From the NCBI GenBank assembly GCA_030386875.1, contig CM059566.1, positions 42,382,068-42,446,067 on the forward strand: a stretch of DNA of 64,000 nt. Direction: 5' to 3'. Under the pieces are notes generated by a model, which did not search any database, was not told the DNA's origin, and worked only from the letters and a program-made list of their open reading frames with translations. Positions 47,001 to 62,000 of this stretch are shown one piece after another; within the stretch, counting starts at the first letter, position 1, and each line of letters begins with the position of its first letter. Position numbers and translations under genes: made by a program. Source of the DNA: Morinoia aosen. Lineage: Eukaryota > Arthropoda > Malacostraca > Amphipoda > Talitridae.

Positions 47001-50000
47001 GTAGGCAGAGCACCAGAATGTAGCCATGCTTCACATCACAACAGATAAGTACCGGAACTCAAGCAGAGCTACGCCACGGTAGAAGAAAGAGGGTAGGGTC
47101 AAACCAGTCTTTTTTCGTCGACCGTGTGGCAATGCTGACGTCATGGCAACGAACCAATAGCAGCGCTCATATTGCATCCGACAACACTGCTAGCCCCAAA
47201 TCTGGCTCCGCTATTGGCCTAACGACATGGCGCAACGGTGACGTCACAAAGTATATTTGAAGTAAAGCCATTTTATTGGAGAGCCCAGGGCTTCTCAACC
47301 GAGGGGTACATTTAACATACTTCATATATTTAAATGTACAACACATGTACAACCGTTAAATGTACAACCGTACAAGTATGTATAATTATTTATTAATCAG
47401 GTAGTGTATTTTTATAGTTTTTTAAACCTTTAACTGTGCTGGGGGTACATGAAGACACGCAATTAAGCCAAGGGGTACACGACAGTAAAAAGATTGAGAA
47501 GCCCGAGCTAGCCAAACAAAAGGAGGCGTATTATTTCCCCCATAGTATGCATGGTTTCCCCCCTATTCTACTTTGTTTCGTCTACCGTGGCCACGCACCA
47601 CAGCCCCCTCACCTTGGAGAGGGTGTGCACCCCCTCGTGTATGGGGGGCGGGAGGCCGGCCAGGGTGGTGCGGTCGCCCACTAGCTGGAAGCCCACGAAC
47701 TTCTCGCGACTCACGTCCAAGAAATTGTCTATGTCTTTTTGGCGCACTTTTGGGGCCCATGGGAGGCCTGCAAGAAAAATTACGAGTTGTAACTAAAATT
47801 GGAATTAAATTTCAAAAACATTGGCAAACAGGTGGTAGTAGGAGCATCATTTAGTAGCTCAGCAAGCGGCAGCAGCAGCAATCTACTGCCTCCTTCGGAT
47901 GGCAGTGGTGCTTTTAAGTTCTACAAAATAGTAGCCTTAGCTCTCCGAGGATCGTCAGGCACGTCTAGAGATTCATCACGTATTATTCATTCAATCAGAA
48001 TAATAAAAATGATCTTAGGGTTAAGTTTCCCTAGGGTTTCCAGCAATTTGCCGCGATGGACTTACCCTAGCTTAGACTAGGTGAGCATAAGTTGCTTTTA
48101 AAACGCGTATGAGTTTTAGTAGTGGTAGCTGAGTCCCCAAAGCGGGGGTTATAACTATTCACCCTCAGTTTGGCTCAAAACTTGAAGATCACAACATACT
48201 TAAGGCACTATGATGAGACTATTTCGTTGACTTCAAAAACATCAAGATGGACCACCAAAACCTTACTCTGAGACCAAATGGCAATCAGCATATGAATGAT
48301 ACACTCCTCCTTCCAATAACAGAAATGATGGAATTGATTACGAAGTTTTGCTATTTAATGTCAAAGTTTTATCTTTTGTTGCGCACCTTGCGAAGGGGAG
48401 CTCCAGGACAACAGCAACAACACGGCTCACCTTTATTGGGAGGGGGAGGAGGCACTGGAGTGTGGGGAAGGGCTGGAGTGAGGGGCCGCGGTGACCCAGG
48501 AGTGTCGATGGGGTCTTCTTCGCCCCTCATCTCCCTCTCGTCCAGGGGACCGTCAGGAGAGGCTTCTCCGCTGCTCGTCTCGTCCTCACCAATGCCGGAG
48601 TCGCTGTTGTCACCTGCAGCACCGCGTCTTGTTATGGCGTGTGTCTCTGAATACGGGTTATCGAATGAGGCTTACTTCCGGCCAAAAATCACGGGGTTTG
48701 GGCTTTGTTTTTAAATGAAAATTGACCATGAATACAACTCCCCAGGGGGAATTAATGCGGAGTGGTTGAATTTAATTCCAACACAGCACAAAATTGAGGA
48801 TTACGATAAGAAAATAGTTATTCTGAAACCATGCCCTTAACTATTGTTTCATGACAGAGGTTCTCAACTACAGTGTAACTGGCCTTAACGATAGTTGACA
48901 AAGCTTCCATACAAAACATATTCTGCAGTCTACTTTTACAGCAACACCCACACATGCAGCTTAAAAGGGATACCTTTAAAATTTATGTAGATGAAGGATA
49001 CTCTGATGGGGGCTACATCACCTCAATCCCAAAGAGGGCACAAGAAATGTCAATGACAGAATATTACCCCTACACCGAAGAAGGCACTACATCACTCCAA
49101 TCTCAAAGAAGGCACTACATCACTACAATCCCAAAGAAGGCACTACATCACTACAATCCCAAAGAAGGCACTACATCACTACAATCCCAAAGAAGGCACT
49201 ACATCACTCCAATCCTAAAGAAGGCACTACATCACTCCAATCCTAAAGAAGGCACTACATCACTCCAATCCCAAAGAGTGCACAACAAGAGATGTCCAAG
49301 TCCAAAGGCCAGAGCGCGCGGCACGTACCAGAGCCGCCACCGTCGGCGCCGTTGCGGACAGCAGAGCCCGCTCCTCCGCCGGCGCCTCCAGCATCGTCCT
49401 CGCCAGCCAGATCCAAGTCGCCCATGCTGTCGTCCAGGCTGCTTTGTTTCATCAGCGATTGCTGCGCATGTAGAACAATACATACACAATAAAAACGAGA
49501 CAGTAAAAGAGATAGTAAAAGAGTAAAAGAGATAGTAAAAGAGATAGTAAAAGAGACAGTAAAAGAGACAGTAAAAGAGACAGTAAAAGAGACAGTAAAA
49601 GAGACAGTAAAAGAGACAGTAAAAGAGACAGTAAAAGAGACAGTAAAAGAGACAGTAAAAGAGACAGTAAAAGAGACAGTAAAAGAGACAGTAAAAGAGA
49701 CAGTAAAAGAGACAGTAAAAGAGACAGTAAAAGAGACAGTAAAAGAGACAGTAAAAGAGACAGTAAAAGAGACAGTAAAAGAGACAGTAAAAGAGACAGT
49801 AAAAGAGACAGTAAAAGAGACAGTAAAAGAGACAGTAAAAGAGACAGTAAAAGAGACAGTAAAAGAGACAGTAAAAGAGACAGTAAAAGAGACAGTAAAA
49901 GAGACAGTAAAAGAGACAGTAAAAGAGACAGTAAAAGAGACAGTAAAAGAGACAGTAAAAGAGACAGTAAAAGAGACAGTAAAAGAGACAGTAAAAGAGA

Positions 50001-53000
50001 CAGTAAAAGAGACAGTAAAAGAGACAGTAAAAGAGACAGTAAAAGAGACAGTAAAAGAGACAGTAAAAGAGACAGTAAAAGAGACAGTAAAAGAGACAGT
50101 AAAAGAGACAGTAAAAGAGACAGTAAAAGAGACAGTAAAAGAGACAGTAAAAGAGACAGTAAAAGAGACAGTAAAAGAGACAGTAAAAGAGACAGTAAAA
50201 GAGACAGTAAAAGAGACAGTAAAAGAGACAGTAAAAGAGACAGTAAAAGAGACAGTAAAAGAGACAGTAAAAGAGACAGTAAAAGAGACAGTAAAAGAGA
50301 CAGTAAAAGAGACAGTAAAAGAGACAGTATAAGAGACAGTATAAGAGACAGTAAAAGAGACACTTAAAGTGACAGCAAAATAGACAGCAAAATAGACAGT
50401 AAGATGGACAGTAAAATAGTTAGTGGAAAAGACAATAAAAAGACAGTAAAAAAGACAATACTAGAGACAATACTATGTAGTGACAATAATATGGACGATA
50501 CTTAGATATTGATTAATTACATCCGTTCACATAGTGTGTTTATTTTTGAACTAGTCTTCTTGATGACGAACCTCAACTTATGCAGATATAAAAAAGTAGA
50601 AACTAAATGTTCTAAGTTATTTGTAATTTGAATCAAGTATCGCATGTTTTGAACAACTAGGACTCATTTTCCCCAAGTAAGTTGCAGTTAGTGTAAGAAA
50701 CGAACAGCTCGATGATTTACCGTTTGATGATAATACTTCCTATTATCTTCAATGATCAATGTAGATAAACAGACAACCTGAAACCATTATTGATAAATAA
50801 AATGCTACTAAATAATTTCACTTATCTGCTTTTGTTTTTCTACAACGTCTTTCGAACGCATCTAACTCCTTCGATCACGCACTTTGAAAGAAGCTTTGTT
50901 ATCAAGTCTCCTCCCAAAAATTCGACTATTCAGTTTTATTACTTATAACTAGGCATACGAGGACGTTAATGTTTCATAAGAATGCATTCTTTTAAATTTC
51001 GCCCAACAGATGGTTGTTCTTCTAGAACTGAGTCAATATATCATTAATTGTCAGCAAAATAAAGCACTAATTCATAATGCATGAATATAAAATGAAGAAA
51101 AAAATTTAGTTGAGCTCAAAACCCAAACAACCTGAGACACACTTTTTAAAGAACTGATTTTCAAAGCCAATTCGTGTCTCTGCATTGTTTACTAAGAACT
51201 TCTACCAAGCAACAAACACATTTGAAGCAAAAACTTGACCACTTACCAAACCATGGCAGCCCATCTGACCGTAGCGCGCACATGATGAGCACATGAGCAT
51301 TTAAGCGCTTCTCAAGTCATTACCAAAGTGCAACAAGGGAAGAGCAGACCGCAGCGCGTACACAAGCATATTTTAGCAATTCTTAAGTCATTGGAGAGCA
51401 CTGACCCGCCTGAACGGCCTCCGCCTGACCATGTTGTGCTGCTGCTGTTGCTGCTGGTCGAGCAGGTCGGTGGCAGGTGCAGGGGGCGACGCAGGCCTCA
51501 GGCCGCGACACACACTCACCGTGTCCTCTTCAGGCCCCGGACACGACAGGTTCGCCCTCACGCGATACTCGCCTGCACACAAAATAGATACTTTAACACG
51601 TGGTTTGTGATGTGACCCGTCGGTGAGTTGTGCTTAGCGCTTCGACCGCAAAGCGCGCATCCAGTAGCAACGGAGGGGATTTTCATAATGCTGCTGATTG
51701 ATCGGTAGTCACAAACTCAATTGTCATAAATACTTAATTAGGGCCAAATAAAGACATGATCCAGTTAACGATTACAATTCTCAAAATTGCTTATTACAAT
51801 TGACTTTAAATTTGAGTTGAATGATGAACTTCAGTTTTACCAATTGCAGTCAAAATGTTAAGTTCCTGCTGCAAAACGACCTACCGATGGGTTTTTTGAA
51901 ATATGTTAACAATCTTTAAAAATCATTGGTATTTAATGGAGCCAGATAATGTTTGGTATTGATAACTTGATAACAACTTCCGACTTTAAATTTGAGTTGG
52001 ATACTAAACTTCAATTTAACCCATCGCAGTCGAAGTGTTAAGATTCACTCACTTTAACAACGTTAGGTACTCAACAGATTTATCAACTTCGATGGGACTC
52101 TTTACCCAAATTTTACCCAATTCTAAGCAGGTGCAACGAGCATGCTCTTTGCACCTGCTAGCCTATGTGCAAATAAACATAATTCATCAACAAGGAATTA
52201 TTAAAAAATTATCCTATAAAGACAATCTTCTCATTAATGCAACAGAAACCTAAGTAGATTTACGATATTAGCTTTATATTTTTCGAATTACTTCTCCTGT
52301 CACTGCCACCAAGATCATCCATGCCACTCACACTTCAGAGCCCACAACGCGTCGGTGCCACCGAGAGTCACCAGGATCACTTTCCAGAGAAGGAGCAACA
52401 ACTTCCTGATGGGGAAGTGAGGAGGGGACGAGTTGCAGAAGCGCGTCACCATCCCCAGCAGCGTCACTGCCAGCAGCTCCTCCGTCTCCTCTTGTGGCTG
52501 CAGTTGCACAAACAAAGTTATCCTGTTATGAAAAAATCGTTTTCAATGAAATTAATGCATAAAACGAACAACAAATTGGTTTGAAGACACGTCTTAATGC
52601 ATAAATCCATGGTTGGTCAACATTATTTTATAGGAATCACAATAGCTCACTGATTGGTTGAACAAAAGATTGGGAAGATGCAGAAATGTATTTCCTAAGT
52701 TTGTTACGTCTATCTTTAACAAAGCTCATGAACAAGCAACAAAAAAGTCAGAGACATAATGATAAAAAATGCCTTAGAGGACACCGTCTCAGTTAGCAAT
52801 GGCAAATAAGCCTTAAGATTCTGTAATACTAACTTATTTCATTGACAGAATGACGAAGTAAATGATGGTGTATCAAAGACTAAAAGGTCCACAGTTCAGA
52901 AATTTGAAACAAACTTTTTGTCCATTCATATAGACATTTATCAAGTAACAAGCAAGTACTAATCAGCAAGACCGTACTTCAACACACGTCCTATGTTACA

Positions 53001-56000
53001 TTCATTCCTCGTGACTTCGAGACAGTGAGACAAAACTTGACAGTGCACCAAGAGTTCACTAATGTTTGCACATCGGGTGAAGATGTGAGGTCCATCATTG
53101 CGTGGAACTGCTAGGGAAAGTCAAAAAAGCTTAGTTGCGAGGCAAATTAGTCTATAATTGTGGTCTCTGCTGACCTAAAATCTTGTCCTAATATGTCAAT
53201 TTTCATCATATGTAAAAAAGTATGAAGAACTAATCATACATTAGGGAACACAATTTTCTTTCTTAAAAAAAAACCTGGTATGCTGGTACATGTATAAAAT
53301 CAGAACGGGTCAATTATAGAGTTTTAGTTAAAAAATATAAAGGTACCGTTTTAAAAAAATTACCTGTCAAACCATGCTTTATGGCAGCACTATTCAGCCA
53401 ACTGAGTTATACTTAAATGTACGAGGAGTTCGTGGGCTCGAACTCAGGACTAGAGATCACCGCGCCAACACGCTATCGACTGCGCTATCGATCACCCTAA
53501 AAGGTGACCGAAGCACAACGAAAGCAATGTTTTGGCACAGTGAAAGCAGGCGCACTGTCCTGACAGATATTTAATTCCCATATGTATCGAGAGCTCAAAG
53601 TCTAGTCACCCCCAGAAACAGTTAATTCTGGTACGGGAAGACACTGCTTCCACAAGGTTTTTTCAAATGAAATAAATGTACGAGGAGTTTGTGGGCTCGA
53701 ACTCAGGACTAGAGATCACCGCGCCAACACGGATCTGTCAGGACAGTGCGCCTGCTTTCACTGTGCCAAAACATTGCTTTCGTTGTGCTTCGGTCACCTT
53801 TTAGGGTGATCGATAGCGCAGTCGATAGCGTGTTGGCGCGGTGATCTCTAGTCCTGAGTTCGAGCCCACGAACTCCTCGTACATTTATTTCATTTGAAAA
53901 AACCTTGTGGAAGCAGTGTCATCTTTCAAAACTCAAGAACACTCAGGAAGCAATATCTTTATAGGAGACGTTTCACGTCTGTCTATTGGTAAATATGTCA
54001 CAAGTAGTAGAGAATGGATTTTCATTCATCACTTGATAATAAAACAATGAGCAAGCATCCTTGCGTAACATAAGCAAGAAAAGTAAACGTGCTAAAAGCA
54101 GCAAGCATAATTCAAATTAAATCATGTCACTGAGCAACTGAAACAAAATGGTACGACATATATAGCTGAATTGTTGGTTAGTTTAAAGCATCCTAGCCAC
54201 AACAAAGGTGATCTCAAGAAAAGTAACCATTAAGTACAAACTACAGAAAAGGATAAATCTATGCATCTTTGGCAGCCATGCAGTCCGGAAAGCCTATCTA
54301 AAGAGGAAACAACCTACCCGTATCCCTTCCGAAGGCGCCAGTCCCCATCACAACGTAGGATAGACAAACTTAACTCGCCTAAATCTACTGGCTATCCTAT
54401 GCCTTCAAAGGAGGCCCCACAGAAGACTGCATAATAGACAATACATCTTCACCACTACGCCAATACATTGACAATACATCTTTACCACTACGACAATAAA
54501 CGATGCTATGATAATACATCTTCACCACTACACGACTTGGAGAGGCAAGAACAGAAGAACAACAGAAGCATGGATGTTACAAAAGAAAACGCCCAGTACC
54601 AATGCGAGATCAGCACAAAAGGCCGCTCTGAGCTGGCGCTCCTCCTCTGTGTCTGCCTGCGACGGCCACCGCAGCGTCTCCACCATCGTGTAGAGGATGG
54701 ACAGCAGCACGCGCACTTGTGACGACGTGGACACTGTCATGTGACTGCCAGGCTGTTGTTGCTGCTGCTTGTTTGAGCCTGATGCATTGCTGTCAGACGA
54801 CACCCAAGCTCTGTTCAAGAAAATCATGGCTTGTATTCTGGTCCTCTTCTATTGATTTTAAAACATAAGCACATCACTGGAATCCTTACTTTAAGTTCAG
54901 GATCTCTTGAAATAAATTTAAATATGTTAACAGGTTTTGAAAATCTTGGATGAATCTTTGTACTTGATGAACCTAGGTATGACACAAGCTGCTCATTCAA
55001 GTCATTTAATGAAAAAGAAAGCAGATAGGACTTTGTTTATGCCATTTTTCAGGATATTCAGACCTCTCGAAAATGAATAAAGCAGCTTTCAATGAAGGTA
55101 TAAAACTGATTCATTTTTAACGGTGACACAAGTAGCGTAACATTTCACCTCAACTTTTTTTTATCAATCAGGAGCTGAAGAACAAATTTAGCAAAAATTA
55201 GTAGATGCACCTATGAAAACTGAACACAACTGGATGTTCACTGCCTTCATTGGAAGTCATGTAGAAATTGTGTGAGGCAAGTCATCTGAAAAACTATTTT
55301 CATTTTAATATTGGATGACGGACATAATTTCTCATAATCCACAAGTGAAAGTCACACAACACGCTAGGTCAGTCATGCTACTCGCAAAAGTTGCATGACA
55401 GTCACTCGCTTTGCAATGTATACCAATTCAGTTGGAAGACAAAAATTATTTTCAGAGTTATCCAAAAACATCAGCAGAACAGTGATTGAACATCTTTCTG
55501 CAAGAAGATTCTCTCTCCCAAAAATATGGTCATCAGCACACAGTAAAACATTGATAAAAAATTTACATGAGTACTGCTATAGTTAGTATTTTCATAGGAG
55601 ACTTGCCATCTAGTCGATGTTGTGCTGCTGTGAAACTCTGTCACGACTCGTATTGCTGCCCTACTCTGTGGTGCAGCTCAGATTCTCGTAACACTGTTGC
55701 CAAATTTGATCTCAGTGAGTTTAGAGTTGCCATCAGAAGGTAAGTCATGGGTGGTGGTAACCTGACGATTGTTAAGTTTATGGTGTTAACGGATCTCCTT
55801 CCAGCTGATGTCTCATAAGGCGATTGGCTTTTAATAACTACAATGTCCATCAAATATTTTAGACTAGTAAAACATTTCTGAAATTAGTACTGAAGAAAGA
55901 GCGACACTCTAACCTCTCATATCAATACAGCTAGCTTTTTCTTCCTACAGTAGAGTCTGAAAAATAATAGCCTTTCGAATTTAGGCCTGAGATTATTTAC

Positions 56001-59000
56001 TCTAAGACTAATACATCAAATTCCCTTCAAGTATACTGCATGGAAGATAGGCGACATTCAACAGGTTTGAAATAATGACCTGAACTCGACGTCGACATGA
56101 CTTTAGTTATTATTAAGGAACGTGATTTTATGGCTGCTGAATGAGAATTGTCAAACATCAGTGTTTCTAAGGTAGCTCTATAACGTTCTGAATGCTAGTT
56201 CTATTTGGAGAAGAGTTTAATGCATGCTAAACCTTTCAGTCAAACTCAGACTGATATGACTGAGTTGCTGGACATGTAATTCCTGTGTTGTGCAGTAGAA
56301 GAAGGAGGTCCTTGTTGCATTCTTCTACACACCATAATAGAAATGCTTCAGTCTAAGAAAAATTGTTCAAACGTTGTGCTTTACCTATACGGCGTTACCA
56401 AAAAAATTGTACGTTGTGCTTTACCTATACCGTGTTTAGTATAATTCAATTCACTGATAGACTTTATTGAGCAGCTCTGCTAGTAAAGAAAACGAATGTA
56501 AAGTTAAAAAAGTGGCTTCGATTATTATTTAGAACTAAGCGAATAGGTACACTAGTTTCTTTAACTGAGAATTTTATAGCTAAATATAATATATACAACA
56601 CAAATATTTTTTGCTCTCAAAAAAAAAAAAATCATGGTAACACTGGATTCTATAGTGAAGACAATATAGTCCAATAAAATATCTTAATCCAAGATCTTAG
56701 TTGAAAAAATGAAAGATTTTTTCCTTGCTGGAGCTAATAAGCTTCAAAATCTATACATTTAACATTCTGCTGCTCATGACAACCGTGGGACCGGTGAAAT
56801 ACTTCAAATTACTCAGCAGCAGTCAGAACTGCTTCACCTCCTGACACCTGTCAGCTAATTGCAGACTTTGCAGCCTCCCAATACCAAGAAAAATATCAAC
56901 TTTTCATGCGAGTAACCACTGCCCTATTTAAACCTGGTACTTCTGAACCAGTATGCATCATAAGCATTCATAAGAGCACCCTGAATACATCCTCATAAAC
57001 AGCCCAAGTTCTAAAGAGTTAAACACCAATTCAAATACATGCTTCCATGCATAACTTGGCTATAAACGTACAAGTACTTATGGATGAAAATTGCCGACTG
57101 CGAGCGTGATTATTATTTCTATTCTACCTCTACTCTAGTGCCAGTGAGAGATTGACATTTAATGCACGGGACTTGGGTAGCAACTAAAGAATAAGCCACT
57201 TGGCTTGTTCCTATAGCCCAGCTCTATTTTGTTCTACTACGCAATTCAATAAAAAACACTCGACACCATAGCACTGTATTGTAATCTTACTCAATCTCCA
57301 TGTTGAGGAGTTGGATGCAAGAGGCCCAAGCGTTGCAGCGCAGCAACGTGAAGCAGTTGCGGCGCACCCAGCCAACCTGTTCCTGGTCGCTCTGCACCTC
57401 GCCCCAGCAGCCCTGTGCACACCACGTGCTGAACCCACACATTGCTGCACAGACACTCACTGCTGCACACAACACTACATGCAGCTCTAGTTGCTGCACA
57501 CAACACTACACACAGCTCTAGTTGCTGTACAGTACACTACACGCAACTCTAGTTGCTATACAGTACACTACACGCAACTCTAGTTGCCGCCAGCACTACA
57601 CGCAGCTCTAGTGGCTGCACACAACACTACACACAGCTCTAGCTGCTGTACTCTTGCACCTCGTCACTTGGTGCTGACCAAAAATTCATATCAATATTCT
57701 CATTAAATAGGCTAAATCTAAACAGATTTATAGGAACATACAGTCTATACAGCATTCTGGAGTCACAGCGTGTTTTGAAAGACTTCACCATCATCAATAG
57801 GTAGCAGCCCAGAAAGGGGTTAATGGTGAAGTCCTATAATCTTCAGCTCTTACTATTGCTTATACGAGCACACTTGATTTTTACAGGTATTCAAACACAA
57901 AATATAATCTTCCAGCAGACAGCTTGTACTACTGTTTATAAGTGCACACATTATTTTTTGAGGGATTCAAACACAATATAAATGGCACAAATCTAGCTTT
58001 TGAAATTATTCTACCATACATTTTCTGAACTAAACAATATCATTCCATTACACTATAATTTTAGAATGGCACTCTACCCTGTCTACTGACTAATGAGAAT
58101 GACACATTCAACTCAGCAGGAGTTGTACAGACAACATCACAGGGATAACCATGTCCCAACTGTTCACATAAACTGAGCAGATAAAATTCAGATAATAAAC
58201 CTAATTTAACAGATCATGTTTTAATTAACAGATCAAGACTATTTCCACTGCAAAAATGTTTTCATAGAGAAAAAAGAAGAGAGTATTTAAAATAAACAAA
58301 AGAAAACATAAAATCTATGCTCAAGGTGTGCTCCTACAAAAGATATCCTGAACATGGAAACCACAAGTTTGGAATAGAGACAAAGAAAAGATGAAGAGAT
58401 AGCAAAAAAGGTATGAAAACAAAGAAAAGGGGCATGAAAGATAGAAGTCCTGAAGGTGTTTCTGTAGGTGAGGCAACCTTACAGTATCTCCCCAAAGAGC
58501 ACCAGTTCTAAAAACTGAGAGTAGATGGTTTGTTTTAAACGAAGCCCACTTGAAAAGCAAAGAAATTTCCTTTGTCAATCAAGTTCGGACTAACAAAAGT
58601 TTTGAAAGTTTTCAATAATTTCTCTCAGAACTATTGCTTCTGTATTTGAGGGCACATCAAGTAAAACACAGTTACACTCAAAGAATAGTTTACCTAAAAA
58701 TATTCCTTCCTACCTAAGAAAGAAGCAATTTCAAGACAGTATTTTAATCACTGAAGGTGAGGCATTGGATTCCCTTCCATTTCAACATTTTGGTGTCATT
58801 CCCTTGAAGCACAAAATCAACTGTTTTCACTGTAGCCCTCATGGGTAACTTCAACCTTGCACACGATATGATCTCTCTTCCAGTTGCACTTTTGCACCCT
58901 CAACACTAGGAGCACACAGAATACCTGAGCAATGTAGAGCATAGCACGTGAAGCTGTGGCTCTGGCAGCACTGTCGCACAGCTCCATCTGATCTGTGACC

Positions 59001-62000
59001 CGAGTGAGGAGACTGAAATGCTTCTGTTCTGTCATGCTTTGCCATAGTGCCAGTACTTTTGCCTCGCTGCATACCGACTCAAAGGCCTGCAAAGGAACAA
59101 TGCGGATAAAGTGTGATGATATGTAAAAAGTATAGCAAAAGTTTAGAGATTACTTAGAAAAGACATGAAATTTTGAATAACAATCTAGGGCTAACTGAAA
59201 AAATAATAGGCACACCAATGAGCCTCTATGTTAACCTTGAGCAGAATTATAGTCCTAATTTAAAACATGTACCGCAAATTTTAAATCATTACATCAAATG
59301 CTGGCTGATATGATACAACTTATAAATTTTATTAGAATATTAGAACTTGAATATTATGCAATTAAAAAATTGCCTTATAATCTTCCTATCAAACATCTAC
59401 AAGTAAATATGAAGAAATTGAAAAATATTTCATTATACCTCACCTAGCCCTAATTTTTAAGCACTTCTGGCACATAAAAACACTAACATGGATCAATTTA
59501 ATGGACCCCCTTAAGCACCAATTACCACTTCATTTCTCATTACAGACTTCTGTCGCTTACACAAAGATAAGAAAATACCTAGGCTTCTCATACCACTTAT
59601 AAGTATGGCTTTAAATGAAAATCTGAGGATAAATATGGCTCTCCTCACTTGTGAGCTCTCACACATGTGCATCATGGAATGTGTGAGGGTAATGGACAGA
59701 CGAGGTGAGTTTTGACATAACCATTAATTTTCATTTGGAAGAAAATATTGCATGCATCTAATACTTAACTATACAAAATACTTAACTATTGGCCATTAAC
59801 TATTGGCTAGGGTTTCTAATAATTTCCTCAGCATTTCTTAGGATAGTTAGCTTGAGCTTTCCTAACAAAAACAAAGTATTCTAAAGAGTGGAGGGATGAA
59901 AGCACAATTTACTATGGAGTTACGGGAATGCAGAATCTAATCACAAGGAGTGTTCCCATACAAGATCCCTAGAGCATAAAATCAGTCAGATAGGAAGTTT
60001 ATAAATCAAGCTGAAAGTTGAAAAAGGAAGTAGCAGGTGCTGAAAAACCTGACAGCAGCAGAGAACCAAAAAAAAAAGTCTCTGACAAAATAAGAATTCT
60101 TTTCTATTTCTATAGAAGGCCTATCTACCTCTCAGCTGGAGACCTCACATTTTCTACCAGGGAGTGCTTAGTCCTGTAGACAATATCTGTGTCCTTGAGA
60201 GGGATACAGCATGTCTTTATTAACTACAAGATTCAATCATATTCCTCCCTATCTGAGGATATGTGACAAGCAAGTCCTCCGCTAGGAAATGAATTAATTC
60301 AAATAATAGACATAAGCAAATTGACGAGCTTCAGAAAAGTAATCATTGATAAAAAGTAGAGCTATTCAAGTTTAGCGCATTACTTACCTTGATATTTAGC
60401 TGGAATTCAGGCCCCTCAGAATAAGAGTAGAGCTCAGCTATCTCATTCTCATAGGAGTCAGAGTCAGCGTATGTGAAGTCAATCTCAGGGCAGTCAGACA
60501 TGCTGGTCTGCAAATTATTAAACAAAGGTAAATATAATAATTCAGATATATTACACCTTAGACTTGAACAACTTGCAGCATCCTTGTGAACAACCAATTA
60601 ACAATGGAGAAAAAATTATTTCAAATTATCCCAACAGTTGCCAATAAAAATTTCTACCAATTTATAAAGGTGCCTACCAACATACAGCTGTCCCTCTTGT
60701 CTCCAGGGGAGATAAACTTGTTACCTGCTTACTTATATGTAAGTGGCAACTTGCAGGGAAGGAAAATAAAACTCTTGAAATTTCTAAGTTGTATTTGGAA
60801 AAGGGATACAAATGAAAATGTAATGGGCAACAGATCTTGATGGAACTGGGTAAATAAGAGGTTCTCCTAAAGCCTAAGGAAGCCTGAATGGAGAAGTGAA
60901 GATTACACTAAACTGAATTAATGGAACATGGATAGTAAGACCCATATTAATGGAGCATGGCCAGTAAGAACTAGATTGATGGATCATGACTAGTACAAAC
61001 CAGACTAACAGAGCCTGGTCATATGGGAAGAAGACACTGTAGGAAGTACATAATTCAAACCTTAAATTAATTACCTGCAATATGAAGTACCTATGAGACC
61101 AGTGGAGGGCATACGAGGGGATGCACCATGCAAATACCTTAAACAACAACATAATATAATACATGAGGTAAACAACCATACAAAATAGAGCAAATAACAT
61201 AGTTACCTTAAACACGATGGAGAAAAATACACACACAAAAAATATTTTACAGGAAACAAAGAGAAAATTAGGGATTTACAAATAAACATGCATAACTAAA
61301 AGAAACATTTGATACTATTCTAACTTAAATATGTATACAAATTGAAATAAATTTCATTACTCAAAAACCAAAAAGGAACTCTAAACATGAAACAAAACTA
61401 ATACAAATCCATGGAAAGAAAGTAAAAACTGAATTTCAACAAAATGAACAACAAACCAACAAGCAAGTAACACAATATAGTATAGCAAAATTACTCATAT
61501 GACCTTAGAAGAGATAACTTATAAACTTGCCTGCCAAAGCAACTGATGGTTACCTTAGAATTATTTTGGGCTTACTACTAGTATCTTATAGTACACAAAT
61601 TTATTAGCAAAGCTGAAAAGGCTGAGAATATAAGCAATTAGGATATAATCAAAAAGAAAATATCAATAAAATTATTTGTTTTAAAGACATGAAGACTGTG
61701 CAGCAAAAAGTAACAATGCAATCCCTGGTTACGCAGCTAACACAATACTCGTATAAAATTATAACACTTCCTGCAAAATTTCAGATGAGTCTTTTTCTGT
61801 ACTTAGCCTTGCATCAAACTGTGCAATGCTTAGGCCATAAGTGTACAAGTAGAGCAGGAAATTTGTTTAGCACACATTAAAGCAGTTGCCTACCACTTGC
61901 AAGTTGGTTTTTTGCAACTGCACAAAAGAAGAACATTTGACCTAAGATCTGTGTAATTTAAGATAGAAAAAATTATTTCATTAGATTATACATTAGTTTA

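Noticed and set aside
48990-49290. CRISPR-like look of regularly repeated 28-bp units
   Set aside because: Units are contiguous with no unique spacers, and the host is a eukaryote; it is a minisatellite.
49452-50363. 303-codon Leu/Ser repeat ORF on the - strand
   Set aside because: It is the 12-bp satellite read in frame; apart from the short non-satellite tail, every unit gives the same four residues and no start context or gene structure is present.
53800-53880. A functional tRNA gene
   Set aside because: A and B boxes are present but the sequence does not fold into a full cloverleaf with a paired acceptor stem that I can find, and it continues into a SINE body with another copy nearby.
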